A DNA stretch of 64,000 nt from Lingula anatina (taxonomy: Eukaryota > Brachiopoda > Lingulata > Lingulida > Lingulidae): the NCBI RefSeq assembly GCF_001039355.2, contig NW_019775992.1, forward strand, positions 70,690 to 134,689, in the 5' to 3' direction. This document shows, piece by piece, positions 40,501-55,500 of the stretch (positions are counted from its first letter, which is position 1; every line of letters starts with the position of its first letter). The translations under genes and the position numbers were made by a program. The notes under the pieces were generated by a model that was not told the DNA's origin, did no database searches, and worked only from the letters and a program-made list of their open reading frames with translations.

Positions 40501-43500
40501 ATTATTCCTACTGGGAGAGGAGAGTGTATGACTCACTAAACAAGGTAAAGATAAAGCATTTGATTGATACATTTTCTTACATTTAGTCTGTTAACTTAAG
40601 AATATTTCAAAAGAACAAATATTATAATGGATATTTGCTCTTTTCTTCAGCTGATCATCAATAACCTGAAGGCCTTCAACATGGCGGTGGTCAACCCAGT
40701 GGCACTGTTCCAGGTGCAGACCCTGCTGGCAGCACCAGATGTTGTCTTACATCCAGCTACCAATGAGATCTACAAACTTACTCTGCAGAGTGTCCGTGAT
40801 TGTGCTGAGGGGTATGAAAAAAAAACTTATATTTTATTCATTTTACCTACACTTGAGCAAACACTGCAAATGAGTTCTATAATCTGATTAGTATATTTTA
40901 GCAGTTTGATAGCTGATATATCAAGTGTTTATGATATTAGTCTCCTCATGCTCATAGAAATGAATAACACTTTCTTAGGACCAAGAATTTTGTGCGCTGG
41001 ATGGATGGTACGTGCATAGAAGCTCCGCCTCAGAAAATCCCAGGAGAAGATGAGCCATATGTCTTCACCTTCTTCTCTGATATCTCCACCAACCCAGAAA
41101 TCATAGAATTAGTGGGAGTGATCCAGGGCAACATGAAAAACATACTGACAGATCTACAGAGGTATCTCTTCAAGTGGAAGGGATATAAGGGAATCTGGCA
41201 CATGGAAAAGGTACTTCAGATATTTACTCAGCTTTCATCTTTTTTCACAGATAATCATATCAGATATAATAATAATAATGATAATAATAATAATATGTAT
41301 CCGGCCAATTTAGTATTTATAGACTACATATTAGTACAAATTATTTTACTGAATCAGAAGAATAAAAAGTATTATATATAAAAACTGGGTGAAAAGATTT
41401 CATAGTTACATGTTAAAGTTTTAATGAAAAGAAACTGCAGACAGATAAAAACCTTTTAAACCCCAATCAAACATATGACATGATTTTGTTTTACCTTGCA
41501 GGTTGCCAAAGCAGAGAGGTGGTTGCAGAAAGACCCCAGTGTTGTGGCCTACGATGACCGACTCCAGTATTATCACAAGGTCATGGAGGATGTGGCCAAC
41601 CAGCCGCTGATCAAGGACCAGATGTGTATCAGACTGGTCATGGAGCCACTGGCACATTCCATCAAGGACCATTGTAAGCAATGGATTGACCTCATTGGGA
41701 AATTGCTGCAGGATTCTGCTAAGAGCAGTCTGTACAGTCTCAAGGAAGAGTTGGAGGTGAGTTTATTAAATTTACCTATTGCACATGCACCAGATGATGG
41801 ATTCAATCATTATGTTATGGTTGTGCAATATAATATCATATTGCAAAATTATGAATAAGATGAACCATTCCAAATACCAGTCAAAGGTGGTATTCCTTTT
41901 ACTCTGTTAATACAATACCTGAATATAGACAATGTAACCATCATAAGGACTGTTGCATTTTTTTTTTTGGCAAGGTTTAAATTGTGCTATTATTATATCT
42001 CTGTCTTTAAGCTTAGATTAAAATAGTAATGGTTTAAAAATCATGGCAGAACTGCTGGTGTTTTACAGAAATATGCTTGCTGCAGTGCCATATATGTCAT
42101 TTTTACAGAAAAAATCTGATGACCTAGAGCGTCCCCCAGAGACTCTTGAAGATCTGAAGTTTGTGCTAGGAATTATGGCTGAAATTAAAGACAGGTCTCT
42201 GGAGATAGAAAACAGGATTGTGGATATTAAGGAGAAATACAGAACCCTTGGCATGTACAAGCTAGAGGTAATGAACCAAAACTTTTTTAAATTTGCAGAT
42301 TTCATTGCAGTTGACTTGTGTTGAATTGAAGATAGTGCTCATTTGAGCAGGTATATTTATTTATTTATGTATTTTCAATTAAATATATCTCATTAACTCA
42401 TTTCAGACCACTGAGGAGGAGACCACCCTTGTGGCCTCTTTGAAGGACATGTGGAATGACCTTGTCTTCAAGTCCAAGAATGTAGATGCTGGACTTGTGG
42501 TGGTCAAAAAGAAATTTACAGAGGTAAAGAAATTATTAAGCTATAAAGTAATAGTAATAAAGTTATTTGATTTTCCAAATAGTAATAGCATATCAGATAT
42601 TTCTAAGTTGTACTTGGAATACATTATTATGTTTTAGTAATGAAAGAATTTAATTGTAACTAATTAACAAATTGATTTTAGGCCATGGATTTTCATATGG
42701 CAACAGTTGGTACTAATTATTTATACATGTGAGGTAGCTATGTTCTTGTTTTTTATTCTTGTTATAAAAACATTCATGCTTTTTACAGCCCATTTATTCC
42801 CTTATTTCAGATAACACTGGAACAAATCAAAGAGTTTGCCAAGACATTGAACAGCTTTGCGGAACGTTTCCACATGGAGGGACCAGGAGCTTCTGGAAAA
42901 GATCTAGACAAAGGTAAGTGCTGATGTTAGAAATGGAACTGTAAAAATATTTCAGTTTAAATCAGAGAAAATGCAAACAGCATTTTGTATCATAATTCTG
43001 ATTTTGATGTTGCATGTATCATTTGCAATCGTTTTTCTGTTGTAGGTAACTATAAATGTTCTTGGTTTAAAACTTAAGGTCTAACTGAACTATAAAGTTC
43101 AATAATTGCCTCTTGTTTAACTGTTTCCTTCAGTGCTGTAGCAGTAGTTGTTGTCAACTAATGAATTTATTTTTTAAATCTGTTGAATTTATCTTTAAAG
43201 GTGTTGAACTAATGAAACAGTACAGAGAAGAAGTTGCCAAGTTTGAGGCTGATCGCCAGGAGCTTGCCAATGCAGAGAAGCTGTTTGACCTGCCAATTAC
43301 TTCCTACCCAGAGCTACTGCAGGTCCATAAAGACATGAAAGGACTGGAGCAAATCTACCAAATTTATTTGGACCAGAAAGTATGTAGTTTGAAGCTTAAG
43401 CAACTGGTTTACATTCTAACATGACACTATAATTTTGTTGATAAAAATTGTGATGCACAATGACTTTAAGATAATGTATCAAATTTAATCTTTTTAGGTG

Positions 43501-46500
43501 AAGTTTGAATGCATGGCTTGTTCTATTATAAGCATATTTGTAGATGGTTCAAATTGGAATGACTTATTCAGAAAAATATTTATTAGGTTCATTTTCTATT
43601 TTGAAAGATGTATAATCATTCCAAAAAGTTAACATTGACCTACAATATGGTGATTTTACTAATAAGAAAGTCATTGAACAATAAACATTAAAATGAATTG
43701 ACCTTATCTATTTTTCCCTTTAGGCTGCCAGAGAGCAGTGGTCAGAACAGCTATGGGCCAACCTGAATGTCACCCTCCTACAGGATGGCATAGAAAACTA
43801 CCTGAAGGCCCTTAGGAAACTTCCACGAGAGATACGCAACATGCCAGTGGCCAGAGCTGTAGACGAAAAGATGAAAGCTTTCAGGGACTCACTTCCATTG
43901 TTTGTGGATCTCAAGCATGAAGCTCTGAGAGAAAGGTATTTTAAAATGTGCTTGCTTTGTACTTTTTCTCAATGTCTGTTGGTAAATGTGGAACGTAGTT
44001 CTTAGTTAAGATAGATGTACAGTTCAAACTGGGGTGCAGAAATTACATGCTCCCTTATAGATTTTAGAAGTCACTTTATTATTTCATTATTTTGCACTGA
44101 TAGCTTAGTCTCTCAATCACTTATAATTAAGTATCCATAAAAATTATCTTATAATTGCAATTTTTTTTTCAAAGTGCACATTCTTGAAATGCTTTATTCT
44201 ATTGCAGACATTGGAAGGAGTTGATGACTAAGACTGGTCAGAATTTTGACATGAACCCAGAAACTTTCACACTGGCCAACATCTTTGCCATGGAGCTGGA
44301 GAGGTTCCAGGAGACCATTGGTGAGATTGTCACCTGTGCTACAAAGGAGTTGAGCATTGAAAAGGTGGGAAAAATAGCCATATAGTTTTAACTAAATTTT
44401 ATAGCATTTTAAGCATGTGCATTGTGTTGCTTAAATGAGAAACTATAAATAGTTTTCATCATTTATTTTAATTTATGTAAAATTTATTTCATCTCAGTTA
44501 ACCATCACATATGTGATTTAACACTCTCTTGCAATAGCATGTTTGGTAAATTCACCATAATTACCGGCAATTTAATATAGTCACCATGAAAATGTTTCAT
44601 GTTTGCATATCAAGTTGGTGCATTTAAAATTCATACTGTTTCACTGTATTCATAATAACTATGACTATGTCTTTGTAAACCAGGGTGTGAAAGAGGTGGA
44701 GGAGACCTGGGGCAGCAATGGTATGAAGTTCACAGTGACTAAGTACATGAAGGGGACATCAGATCGTGGCTGGATCCTGGGAGCTGTGGATGAAGTGGTG
44801 CAGTTCCTGGATGATAATGCTATGAATCTACAGAGTATGTCTGCCTCCAGGTTCATAGGCCCATTCATGAATGCTGTACAGAACTGGGAGAAGAGCTTGT
44901 CACATATCAGTGAAGTGCTAGATGTAAGTTGATTTAACCAGGGTGTTTTATGTATTAATTTTTTTTCTTTTTTTTTTTAAGACAGAATATGCCTTTGTGC
45001 ACCTGTTAGGGAATTTCAACAAAGCATGGATTTATATAAACATTGAATGAATGCAATTTTTCTTTTGAATTTGTTTTCTGCAAGAGAAAGTTTAGAAAGG
45101 AGTAAAAAGTGCTTCTTAAGTAATTTTTAAAAAATTCACAAATTTGTTATCTGTTGAAGTTTTTTTGAAGCATTAATTAATTTGATTGACCTGGCTGTAT
45201 TTAGGTATGGATGGTGGTACAGAGGAAGTGGATGTACCTGGAAGGTATCTTCATTGGAGGTGATATCAGGTCACAGCTGCCTGAGGAAGCCAAGAAGTTT
45301 GATCAGTTAGACAAAACTTTCAAAAAGGTGAGCAGAACTACAATCTGACATAGCGTGTAAATCTGGCCATGCAAGGCTGGGTTCATGAAAGTCTAGATTA
45401 AGTGTAAAAATGTGATAAGTAGCAGACAGAAAATCTGCATCTGTTGAAAGCAGGAATGTAAAGATTTTTTAAAGAGCACAGTGCAGGCTTTATGGTACTG
45501 TTTATGTCAGATGTATTTCACCAAAGACTGAACTTTGTCAAGCGAATTCTCACTATTGCCTTATTTTTTATCATTCAGATCATGACAGAAACGGCTAAGA
45601 ATCCCAACATCAAACAAAGCTGTCATGCCCAGAACCGTCTTCAAGAGCTCCAGATGATCAGTGCAGGGTTGGAGAAGTGTCAGAAGTCCCTGAATGACTA
45701 TCTGGATTCCAAGAGGAATGCCTTTCCCAGATTCTTCTTCATCTCAGATGATGAACTGCTAAGTATTCTGGGCAGTAGTGACCCAGAGTGTGTACAAGAA
45801 CACATGATTAAGGTGAGTGTGTGAGTGAGAAAAAAAAAAGAAACTGGACAATCTATCCATCATACAAGAAGACTCAGTGTCTATGTGTTTGGGGACATTT
45901 CACATTTGGAAATATTCTTTGGCATATTTTAGTGATTGAAGGTTTTTATTGATTTTCAATTTGAATGTGAACATGTTACTTTAATATTTGTCATTGAGGA
46001 TATTAATGTAACCTTACTACATCCATTTCAGATGTTTGACAACATTGCTTCCCTGCAGTTCAGTAAAGGCAGTAACAACGAGATGAGCGCCTTGGCCATG
46101 GTGTCTGCTGAGAAAGAGATCATGGAGTTCCGCACAGCTGTGGCTGCTGAAGGAAGGGTGGAAGACTGGATGACAGAAGTACTGGCAGAGATGAGAAAGA
46201 CCAACAGGCTCATTACGAAGGAGGCCATATTCATGTATGGTTTGGATGGCAAGTCAAGGTGAGATTTCATGGTATATGTTTGTATTTGTAAAGGCGAGAC
46301 ATTAAGAAGAGATGAATATGTGTTTTTTTTTCATGTAGCAGCAGTTATTGCAGATTCACCAACTGAACAGACAACCATGCTTATGAAATAAGATTAACAA
46401 TATTTAAAACTTTTTTGTGCACCCTTCTTACACCCTGAGCTTCAGAGATAACTTGACACTTACCTCTTCACAATAGCCTATCTTCATCGTGTCAAGTTTC

Positions 46501-49500
46501 CTCTGACGAAAATAGTTTGACCTAGTTTATATAAGCCAATCGAATCCAAGTTTCAAAATTTTTCACCAAAGTTTGGTGAAAACGCTGATTGGTTGACCGT
46601 CAATCGGTAATCCTCGGCTGATTCCGCAAGCTCCATACTAACAACAAAGTTATTGGCGAGTGCGGAGACATCCGAGTAGTTCCGAGTGCATAACCGTACA
46701 CAAAGAAAGCATGGCGTCTCCTACCAGTGACTACGTAAAATAATGTGTTAAGTTATCTCTTGATTCTTTGCGAAATATGAGTACATCGGAATTAAAACCA
46801 GAGCAGTTTGAGGCCCTGCATCATTATCTACTGAGGGATGATGTATTTTGCATGCTGCCCACAGGTTCACGGCAAGTCCCTGATATTCAGCCTTATCTTT
46901 GATTGGTCCGGATTTGAACAAAGCGCGCTTTGACTCGTTCGCGTTCATTGGCTAGATCGTTCAATGAGTTATTGAGTGCGGGATTTAAATTTGATTGGCG
47001 GGCGGCGGGAGCAATCGAATGTGGTCAGAGGTAACTTGACACGATGAAGATAGGCTATTGTGAAGAGGTTAGTGTCAAGTTATCTCTGAAGCTCAGGGTG
47101 TCTTCTTAGAGCTGATGTCAAAAAGTTACAAAGATTTTGATAAATAAAGGGACACTTTTGATGATACTGTTGATGGTTGTGTCCTAAAATACCCCTGTGT
47201 TTTCAGGGTGTTGTGGATGATGGACTACCAGGGTATGGTGTGTCTGGCTGGGAACCAGGTCTGGTGGACATGGGAGACTGAAGATGTCTTCAGGAAGATA
47301 AAGAAAGGAAACAAGACTGCTCTCAAAGATTATGCCAAGAAAATGCACAAACAGATTGATGATCTTGTAGTGCAGGTGAGTTTTGTTCTCTTTTATATCA
47401 TTTGGTGTTCAGTCTTCTGACTACCAGTGGGATATGTAAGCTTAATGTGTCAGTCTTTATAACATTTGATGTACACTAGTTCTTCAGGAGACATTTCTCA
47501 TCCAAATGGCTCTCTACATAAAGGATGATTTTCAGTCAGGTGTAAAAAAAATTAGTAAAAAAACTTACTTGGATTTTCATTTCTGTCTTCCAGGTTCGTT
47601 CACCTTTGTCCAAGAATGACCGTGCCAAGTTTAACACAGTACTTATCATTGATGTCCACGCCAGAGATATCATTGATGGATTTGTGAGAGACAGGTAATG
47701 TATTTAGTGTTACATAAGTTTTCCAGATAGTTGAATGCTGTTACCTTGTGTTATTTTCCCTGAAAGTAGAAACCTTTCTTAGGTATTAATACTCAAATGG
47801 CTTCATTCAGTTTATTTTATTTTAGTAATTTTTCATTAGATATAAAAGTCAGATAACACCTAGTTGATATACTGTTATTTTCAATTCTTAAAACTGTTAC
47901 TTATCCCTTTTATTTTTCTGTTACAGTATTATGGATGCCAGAGAGTTTGAGTGGGAAAGTCAGCTGAAGTTTTACTGGGAGAAGGAGCCTGATGAACTGC
48001 TGGTTCGGCAGTGTACTGGAGAGTTTGGATATGGTTATGAATACATGGGTCTCAATGGAAGACTTGTGATCACACCTCTTACTGATCGTATCTATCTTAC
48101 TCTGACACAGGTAAACATGTGCACACAACTGGAATTTGTGTATATTATTATAAAATTATTCTATCTGATTGTTCCAGATAAATATTAGCACAGACAACAT
48201 GATGAGTTTATTGGTAATAATTTGCATTTTAACTTTCTCCGTAAATCAAGATAGGGATTTTCTACAGAAATGATAAATTAAGAAAACAAAGGTACCTTTT
48301 TCAGAAAGAAGGTGCGATACCATTACTGCCTTTCGTGAGCATCATCTTAAACTTTATTGTTGTATTTTCAGGCCTTGTCTATGCAGCTGGGAGGTGCCCC
48401 TGCAGGTCCAGCAGGGACTGGGAAGACAGAGAGTACCAAGGATCTGGCCAAAGCTCTGGGCTTACTGTGTGTAGTCACTAACTGTGGAGAGGGTATGGAT
48501 TATAAGGTAAGATAGTGTTTTTATCCATGTTTATTTAATGACTGTTCTTGTATATTTTTGCTTTTGCATAATGTTTTTATTTCATAGCAATATTATGGAC
48601 ATGATAGATAAATTTTACCTAAGATAGGAAAATTCTTGCCAGTGTTTATTTAAATGATCTATACATGGCTAAGTCAGACACTTTTATATGACCAAGTTTG
48701 TGGTGGATGGACACTTATACACTCAGTTATCTTTATTTTTTCTCTACATTTCAGGCTGTTGGTAAGATCTTTTCTGGTCTGTGCCAGTGTGGTGCCTGGG
48801 GCTGTTTTGATGAGTTCAACCGTATTGATGTCTCTGTACTGTCTGTGATCTCAACACAGCTCAAGACCATTCAGAATGCACTCATTCTCAAGCTCAAGAA
48901 GTTCCATGTGAGTATCAAATGATTTCTGTTTTGTGCAGGACCATATTAGACAAAATTTTATATTCATATGTTGATATATGATGGCATTAGTCTCATAGCT
49001 TCACAGCAGATAATCAAAAAAGATAGTAGCTAAAAGTTTTTTTATAGATTCTTGTCCTGAAAATATCTGCATTATTTGTATGTTTGTTAATTTGTATTTT
49101 CTATTTTTCTTCAAAAATTTTACAGTCCAGCATTTTACAGATAATAATCAAAATCAAATGCCATTACTGTAATCAGTTGCTTCTCTTTCCATTATAGTTT
49201 GAAGGTCAGGAGATTGCTATGGACTCTCGTATGGGGATTTTTATCACCATGAACCCTGGCTACGCAGGGCGCACAGAGCTGCCAGAGTCTGTCAAAGCAC
49301 TGTTCAGACCTGTGGTGGTCATTGTCCCTGATCTCCAGCAGATCTGTGAAATTATGTTGTTTTCAGAAGGATTCCTTTTGGCTAAGGTACGAGGTTGCCT
49401 CATGAAATTTATAATGTTTTATTTTTACTTTTCAACACATTATTATGCTTAATTAGAGAAAAAGGGAATGTAGAAGTTTGCATTTGCAGTTACGAAAAAT

Positions 49501-52500
49501 GAACAGTGAATTTTGGACAATTGAGTTATTTTTTTGTAATTTGGCTTTAACACTTTATCAAATATGAAAACAAATATTCAAGATTATTCAATTGAAAATT
49601 AGATATTATGAGGAATGAAATAATATTTAAATGTTTTATCTTTTAGATCTTAGCCAAGAAGATGACAGTGTTGTACAAACTGTCAAAGGAGCAGTTGTCC
49701 AAGCAGTATCATTATGACTTTGGTCTGAGAGCTCTCAAGTCTGTATTGGTCATGGCAGGAGAACTGAAGAGAGGATCCCCAGATCTACAGGAGGTATGGT
49801 GGCCAGACTAGCTTTTTATTATAAAAAAGCATTATAACTTAAAGAATGACTCCTTGTGCTGATCACCCTATATATGACAGCTGGTGCTAAACAGAAAAAA
49901 GAAACAATGTGTTCTGTTTACAGTTCTTTAATCCTTTGATATTGACCATCTTTTAAAACATTGTTTTTTAAATTTTTGGCTGATCTTTCATTGTTGATTA
50001 TTTTCCTTGTGTGTTTTTGGACATTTCTAACTGTTTCTTCAAAATCTTTGCTTCCAGGATGTTGTGTTAATGAGAGCTCTGCGTGACATGAACTTGCCCA
50101 AGTTTGTGTATGAAGATGTACCTTTGTTCCTGGGTCTGATAGGGGACTTGTTCCCAGGACTGGACTGCCCCAGGGTCAGATACCCTAACTTTAATGATGC
50201 TGTGGAGGGAGTGCTGGTGGACAATAACTATATTTTGTTGCCACAACAGGTGAGTTAGGGTTTAAAGTAGTAAAGAGTTCAAGGCTTCAGCCACTCCTAA
50301 AACATGTCATGTTTTCTTTGGTTTTATATTGAATACACCCAAATCTGCAAAATTTATAGAGTTATAAAAGCATAAGTTATAGAATTACTGTATAGGACTA
50401 CCTGATTTTTCCAGGCTGACAAAGTCATCCAGCTGTATGAAACCATGTTAACCAGGCACACTACTATGATAGTAGGACCTACTGGGGGTGGCAAGTCTGT
50501 GGTTCTCAACACCATGGCACAGGCACAGACTAGGTAAGTTCTCTAGATAGATTTAATTCCTATTCTCTACTTGTTCAATTTCATCATTTTTGTATAAATT
50601 CAATTTTAATTTTAGTTAAAGTATGCATATATCAGAAGCAAAAAGAAAAAATGTATCATAAAAAGAAAATCTGAGAAAGCTAAGAAGTCTACATGTGCTT
50701 TAGTGCTAATTGCCACCCTGTTCTTACAGGCTGAACACTGTGACCAAGATGTACACCATCAACCCCAAAGACAGGCCAGTAGTGGAGTTGTATGGTATCC
50801 TTGACCCTACAACCAGAGACTGGACAGATGGTTTGCTGTCCAACATCTTCAGAGAGATCAACAAACCCACAGATAAAAATGAGAGGAAGTACATTGTGTT
50901 TGATGGGGATGTTGATGCATTGTGGGTAGAAAACATGAACTCTGTGATGGATGACAACCGTCTGCTGACTCTGGCAAATGGAGAGAGAATCAGGTTACAG
51001 AAACATTGTGCTCTGTTGTTTGAGGTAAGTCTTTTTTCCTCAGCAAATAGGGTTTCTGCCATGTTGCCTGGAATATAACTTAAGAAATGACAGTAAAATA
51101 AAAATGATTTGAACAGTTTAAATTTGGCCCTGATATATTATTATCATGGGTTATATTTTAACTTTATTTAGTGTGTTTCTAAAAAGTATTCAATAATGAT
51201 ATAAATAAATAGACAGATAAATAAATAAATACAATTCTTGGAAATCTATCATCCAAAGTATCTTGTTTTTACCCAATGCAGGTTGCTTCTTAAATTGTCA
51301 TCATACAACAAAACAATAATGACAACTCTCTTTATACCACAGGTGTATGATCTCCAGTATGCCTCACCTGCCACAGTATCCAGGTGTGGTATGGTCTATG
51401 TGGACCCTAAGGACCTGGGCTACCAGCCCTTCTGGGACAAGTGGCTCAACCTCAGGCAGAGCAAGACTGAGAAAGAGTTCCTGAAACAGCTCTATGACAA
51501 ATACATTGTCTGTCTCATTGAGATGATCACTGAAGGTGTTATAGATGGGAAACAAGGAGATAAGTTGAAGACCATTGTGCCTCTGACAAATCTGAATATG
51601 GTAGGTGGATACACTTTGATATTTGCTTCTTGTACTGATATAATTATTGATGCAGGTTATCTTTGTGATTCTGATAATTGACTAAAATGTAGAAAAATAA
51701 TTCATTCAGCCACCATAGTTTTTCATGATATTGAAAAAGATATATCAAACAATACAAAATCCACATAATCTATTTCAATAGGTGACCCAGCTGGCCAATA
51801 TGCTGGATGCTCTCCTGGAGAAGGAGGTTTTAGAGTTTGAGGTGATGGAGGCTTACTTCCTGCAGGCTATGACCTGGTCACTGGGGGCTGGACTGCTGGA
51901 GGATGGACGGCTCAAGTTTGATGCACAGGTTAAATACCTGGCCTCACTGCCCACTGTGGATGATGAAACCAAGATTGCAAATATTGGTATGGACTGGTGT
52001 TGTTATGTTTCTCTTGCAGACCATTTATTTTATGTAGGGATAAAATTTCGGTTCATTAACAGCTGTCATTCAAAGTAAGGGACAATAATAAGGTCATGAG
52101 AATCCACACTTGTTTGATTAAGACATTTACTATAATGTTAAAGCTGTTTACTAATGGATGGATTTTGATGTATTTCTAGTATCAGCAAGTGCTCTATTTC
52201 TTGTTCACAGCACAGACATTTTCTGAAAAAATGTTTTCTGTATGTTTTTATTCTATTAATAATTCCATTATTTTATACAAATTGTGTAACAGATAATCAA
52301 TTATTGACAACCATGTTTTTGATTATATTCTCAGGTGAAATGCCAAATGTAGCACCCACCCTGTTTGAATATTTCTTCGATGCTGAGAAGAAACAGTGGC
52401 TGCCATGGTCATCACTGGTTCCCAAATACATTCATGACCCTGAGAAGAAATTCAATGAAATTCTGGTCCCTACAGTGGACACAGTGCGTACCACCTGGCT

Positions 52501-55500
52501 GCTGCAGTTGATGATGAGAATTAAGAGGCCTGTGGTACTTGTGGGTGACACTGGTACCTCAAAGACTGCAACAATTCAAGATTTCCTCAGAAACTTGGAT
52601 CAGGAAGCACATGTTAGTTGAGAAAGTGGGATATCAGTGAAAATGTGTTTTTGTCAGCAGCATATAAATGAATATCTAGTCAAATTGATTTTCGTTACCT
52701 TTGCAAAATAGATTGGCAAGACGTCATGTATTTATGGTGTGGAATTTTAGATCATGCATGTTGAATGATTTAGAGTAAACAGTAGTGCATAATAGTACAT
52801 GTTTAGATATTTCAACTTGTTGCTAATTGTATAACAGGTTTAGGCATGGGGGGACAAGTAGCGTATACCCAAATTCTATTAATACTTTTGTTTGTTTGTA
52901 GCTGTTGCTGAATGTGAACTTCTCCTCAAGAACCACTTCCCTTGACGTCCAGCGTAACTTGGAGGCCAGTGTGGAGAAAAGGACCAAGGACACTTACGGA
53001 CCTCCACCAGGGAAGAGGATGCTGGTCTTCATTGATGACATGAACATGCCACAGGTAATGTGTTCATATTGATGAATATAATGCGGTATTGTTTTGTATC
53101 AGTTGTCTCATCTTTCATGTGATAAAGAAGTACAGAAACTTTTGTTTAAATTTGTTTTACTTTTTGTAAATTTTTTATTCATACAGTATCATGTGATTTA
53201 CCCTTTTACAGGTTGACACTTATGGAACACAACAACCTATTGCCCTGTTGAAGCTCTTATTGGACAGAGGCGGCATCTATGATCGTGGGAAGGATCTTAA
53301 CTGGAAGAACATCAAGGACATTGGTTTCTTGGCAGCCATGGGTAAAGCTGGTGGTGGCCGTAATGAAACAGATCCACGCTTTGTGTCCTTGTTTAGTGTG
53401 TTCAACATGACATTCCCAGCAGAAGAATCCCTGTTCCATATTTACAATTCTATATTGATGGGACATCTGCAGTCCTTCCCCAAGGAGGTCCAAGATATAG
53501 GAGGCACCATCATTAGAATGACTATGGAGCTTTACAAGTAAGTTAACTTTGATTCATAAACATTGAGAAGATAAGTTTAGTACTTTTGATCACAATGAAA
53601 ATAATTTTGAATGAAAAAACTTGATTGACAAAGGATTTCATATTTGATAAGCATTCCTGCTTTCAAAATAAAAAAGAATAGTGATTTTGTTTAGTGTTGT
53701 TTTAGAAAATGTAACGACAAATAAAAGCATTGCAATAAAGCCTTTATAGTTCCATAATTATAGTTCTGCAGAATTCATACAGTATTTTGTACAAAAAAAA
53801 GAAGAAATTTATATCATAATTATCCTCTATCTCTCTTAGCACTGTTGTGAAAGACATGCCTCCAACACCCTCTAAGTTCCATTACATCTTCAACCTTCGT
53901 GACCTGTCCAGAATCACCAACGGTCTGTGCCTGACCACTCCAGACAGGTTTCCCACGGTGGACAAGTTTGTCCGTGTGTGGAGAAATGAGTGTCTTAGGG
54001 TCATCTATGACAGGCTGATTAACGAGGCTGACCAGGAGCAAGTTACTGTAAGATAATATTGATGGGGTCATCAGTATGATTTGTGTACCTAATTTTAAAT
54101 TAAAACTGATGCAGGGGTCATTCTAAGTTGAAAATTTATTTCCTTTCAGACTGTTTACATCTTTACGATATGTTTTCCATTTCCAGCTCAGACAAAAAAA
54201 ATCATCATTCACATTAAGTTTCATTTAGAGCTGAGATATTTTTGTTTTATACTTCATATTAGGGATATATTAAGAACCTATTGGAAGAAAACTTTAAGAA
54301 GGAGCTTGAATTTGTTATGAGAGAACCAATCTTGTTTGGGGACTACCGCACAGCACTTGATGAGGCAGAGCCAAGACTGTATGAGGATATCCAAGACTTT
54401 GAAGCTTCAAAGGCTTTGTTTCAAGAGGTACAGAAGAGTGTTTTGGTTACCATTGTTTAATTTAACTCTTTATTTTTCTTACAGCAAAAAATGTGTAGAA
54501 CAGTAGCAAAAGTTAAAATGCAATCATTTATTAAAATTCCCTCTTAACTACCAATTAAAATTTGTTTTCTTCCCCAATTGTGAATTTATCATAATGAGCA
54601 TCCCAAATCTTTTTTGTCAGATTTTGGAAGAATACAATGAAAACCATACACCAATGAACTTGGTCCTTTTTGACGATGCCTTGTCCCATTTAACCCGTGT
54701 CCACCGTGTGATTCGTATGGATCGCGGTCATGCACTGTTGGTTGGTGTAGGTGGAAGTGGAAAACAAAGCATCACTCGCCTGGCTGCGTACACTGCTTCA
54801 TGTGAAGTGTTTGAGATCACACTCAGTCGTGGGTACAGCGAGAACAGTTTCCGTGATGATCTGAAGATTCTATATAATAAACTTGGAATTGAGAATAAGA
54901 AGGTTGTATTCATGTTTGGAGACCAGCATGTTGTTGAGGAGGGATTCTTGGAGCTGATAAATAATATGTTGACATCTGGAATGGTGCCTGCTCTTTACCC
55001 TGATGATGAGAAGGAAGGGATTATAGGCCAGGTTATTATTATTTTTTTTTTTTTTTGTCTGTTTGAAATTGATAGTGGGCTTTTCTTAGATAAAAGAACA
55101 AGAAAAAAATCATAAATAAATGGATATGGATTAAAATCATCGTTTGAAATCTAGTTTTTCATATTAATTTTAAAAACCTTTTATATGTGCTTGTTACAAT
55201 GTTACCTTGTGTTTCATGCATTTAAAGTTTATTATTATACATATATTTCTACTTCTCTTGATCATATTTCATCTTTTAGATACGTAATGAGGCCATGAAG
55301 GCAGGCTCTGGTCCAGCCAGAGAGAATATCTGGAATTATTTTGTGAACAAATGTGCTAACAATCTTCACATAGTCATGGCAATGTCCCCCACAGGTGACA
55401 CACTGAGAACCAGGTGTAGAAACTTTCCAGGTAAGATTTAGTTGAAACATTTATTTGATATAATGTAATTTAATTGTTTTAGAAAAGTCATTTTTGTTCA

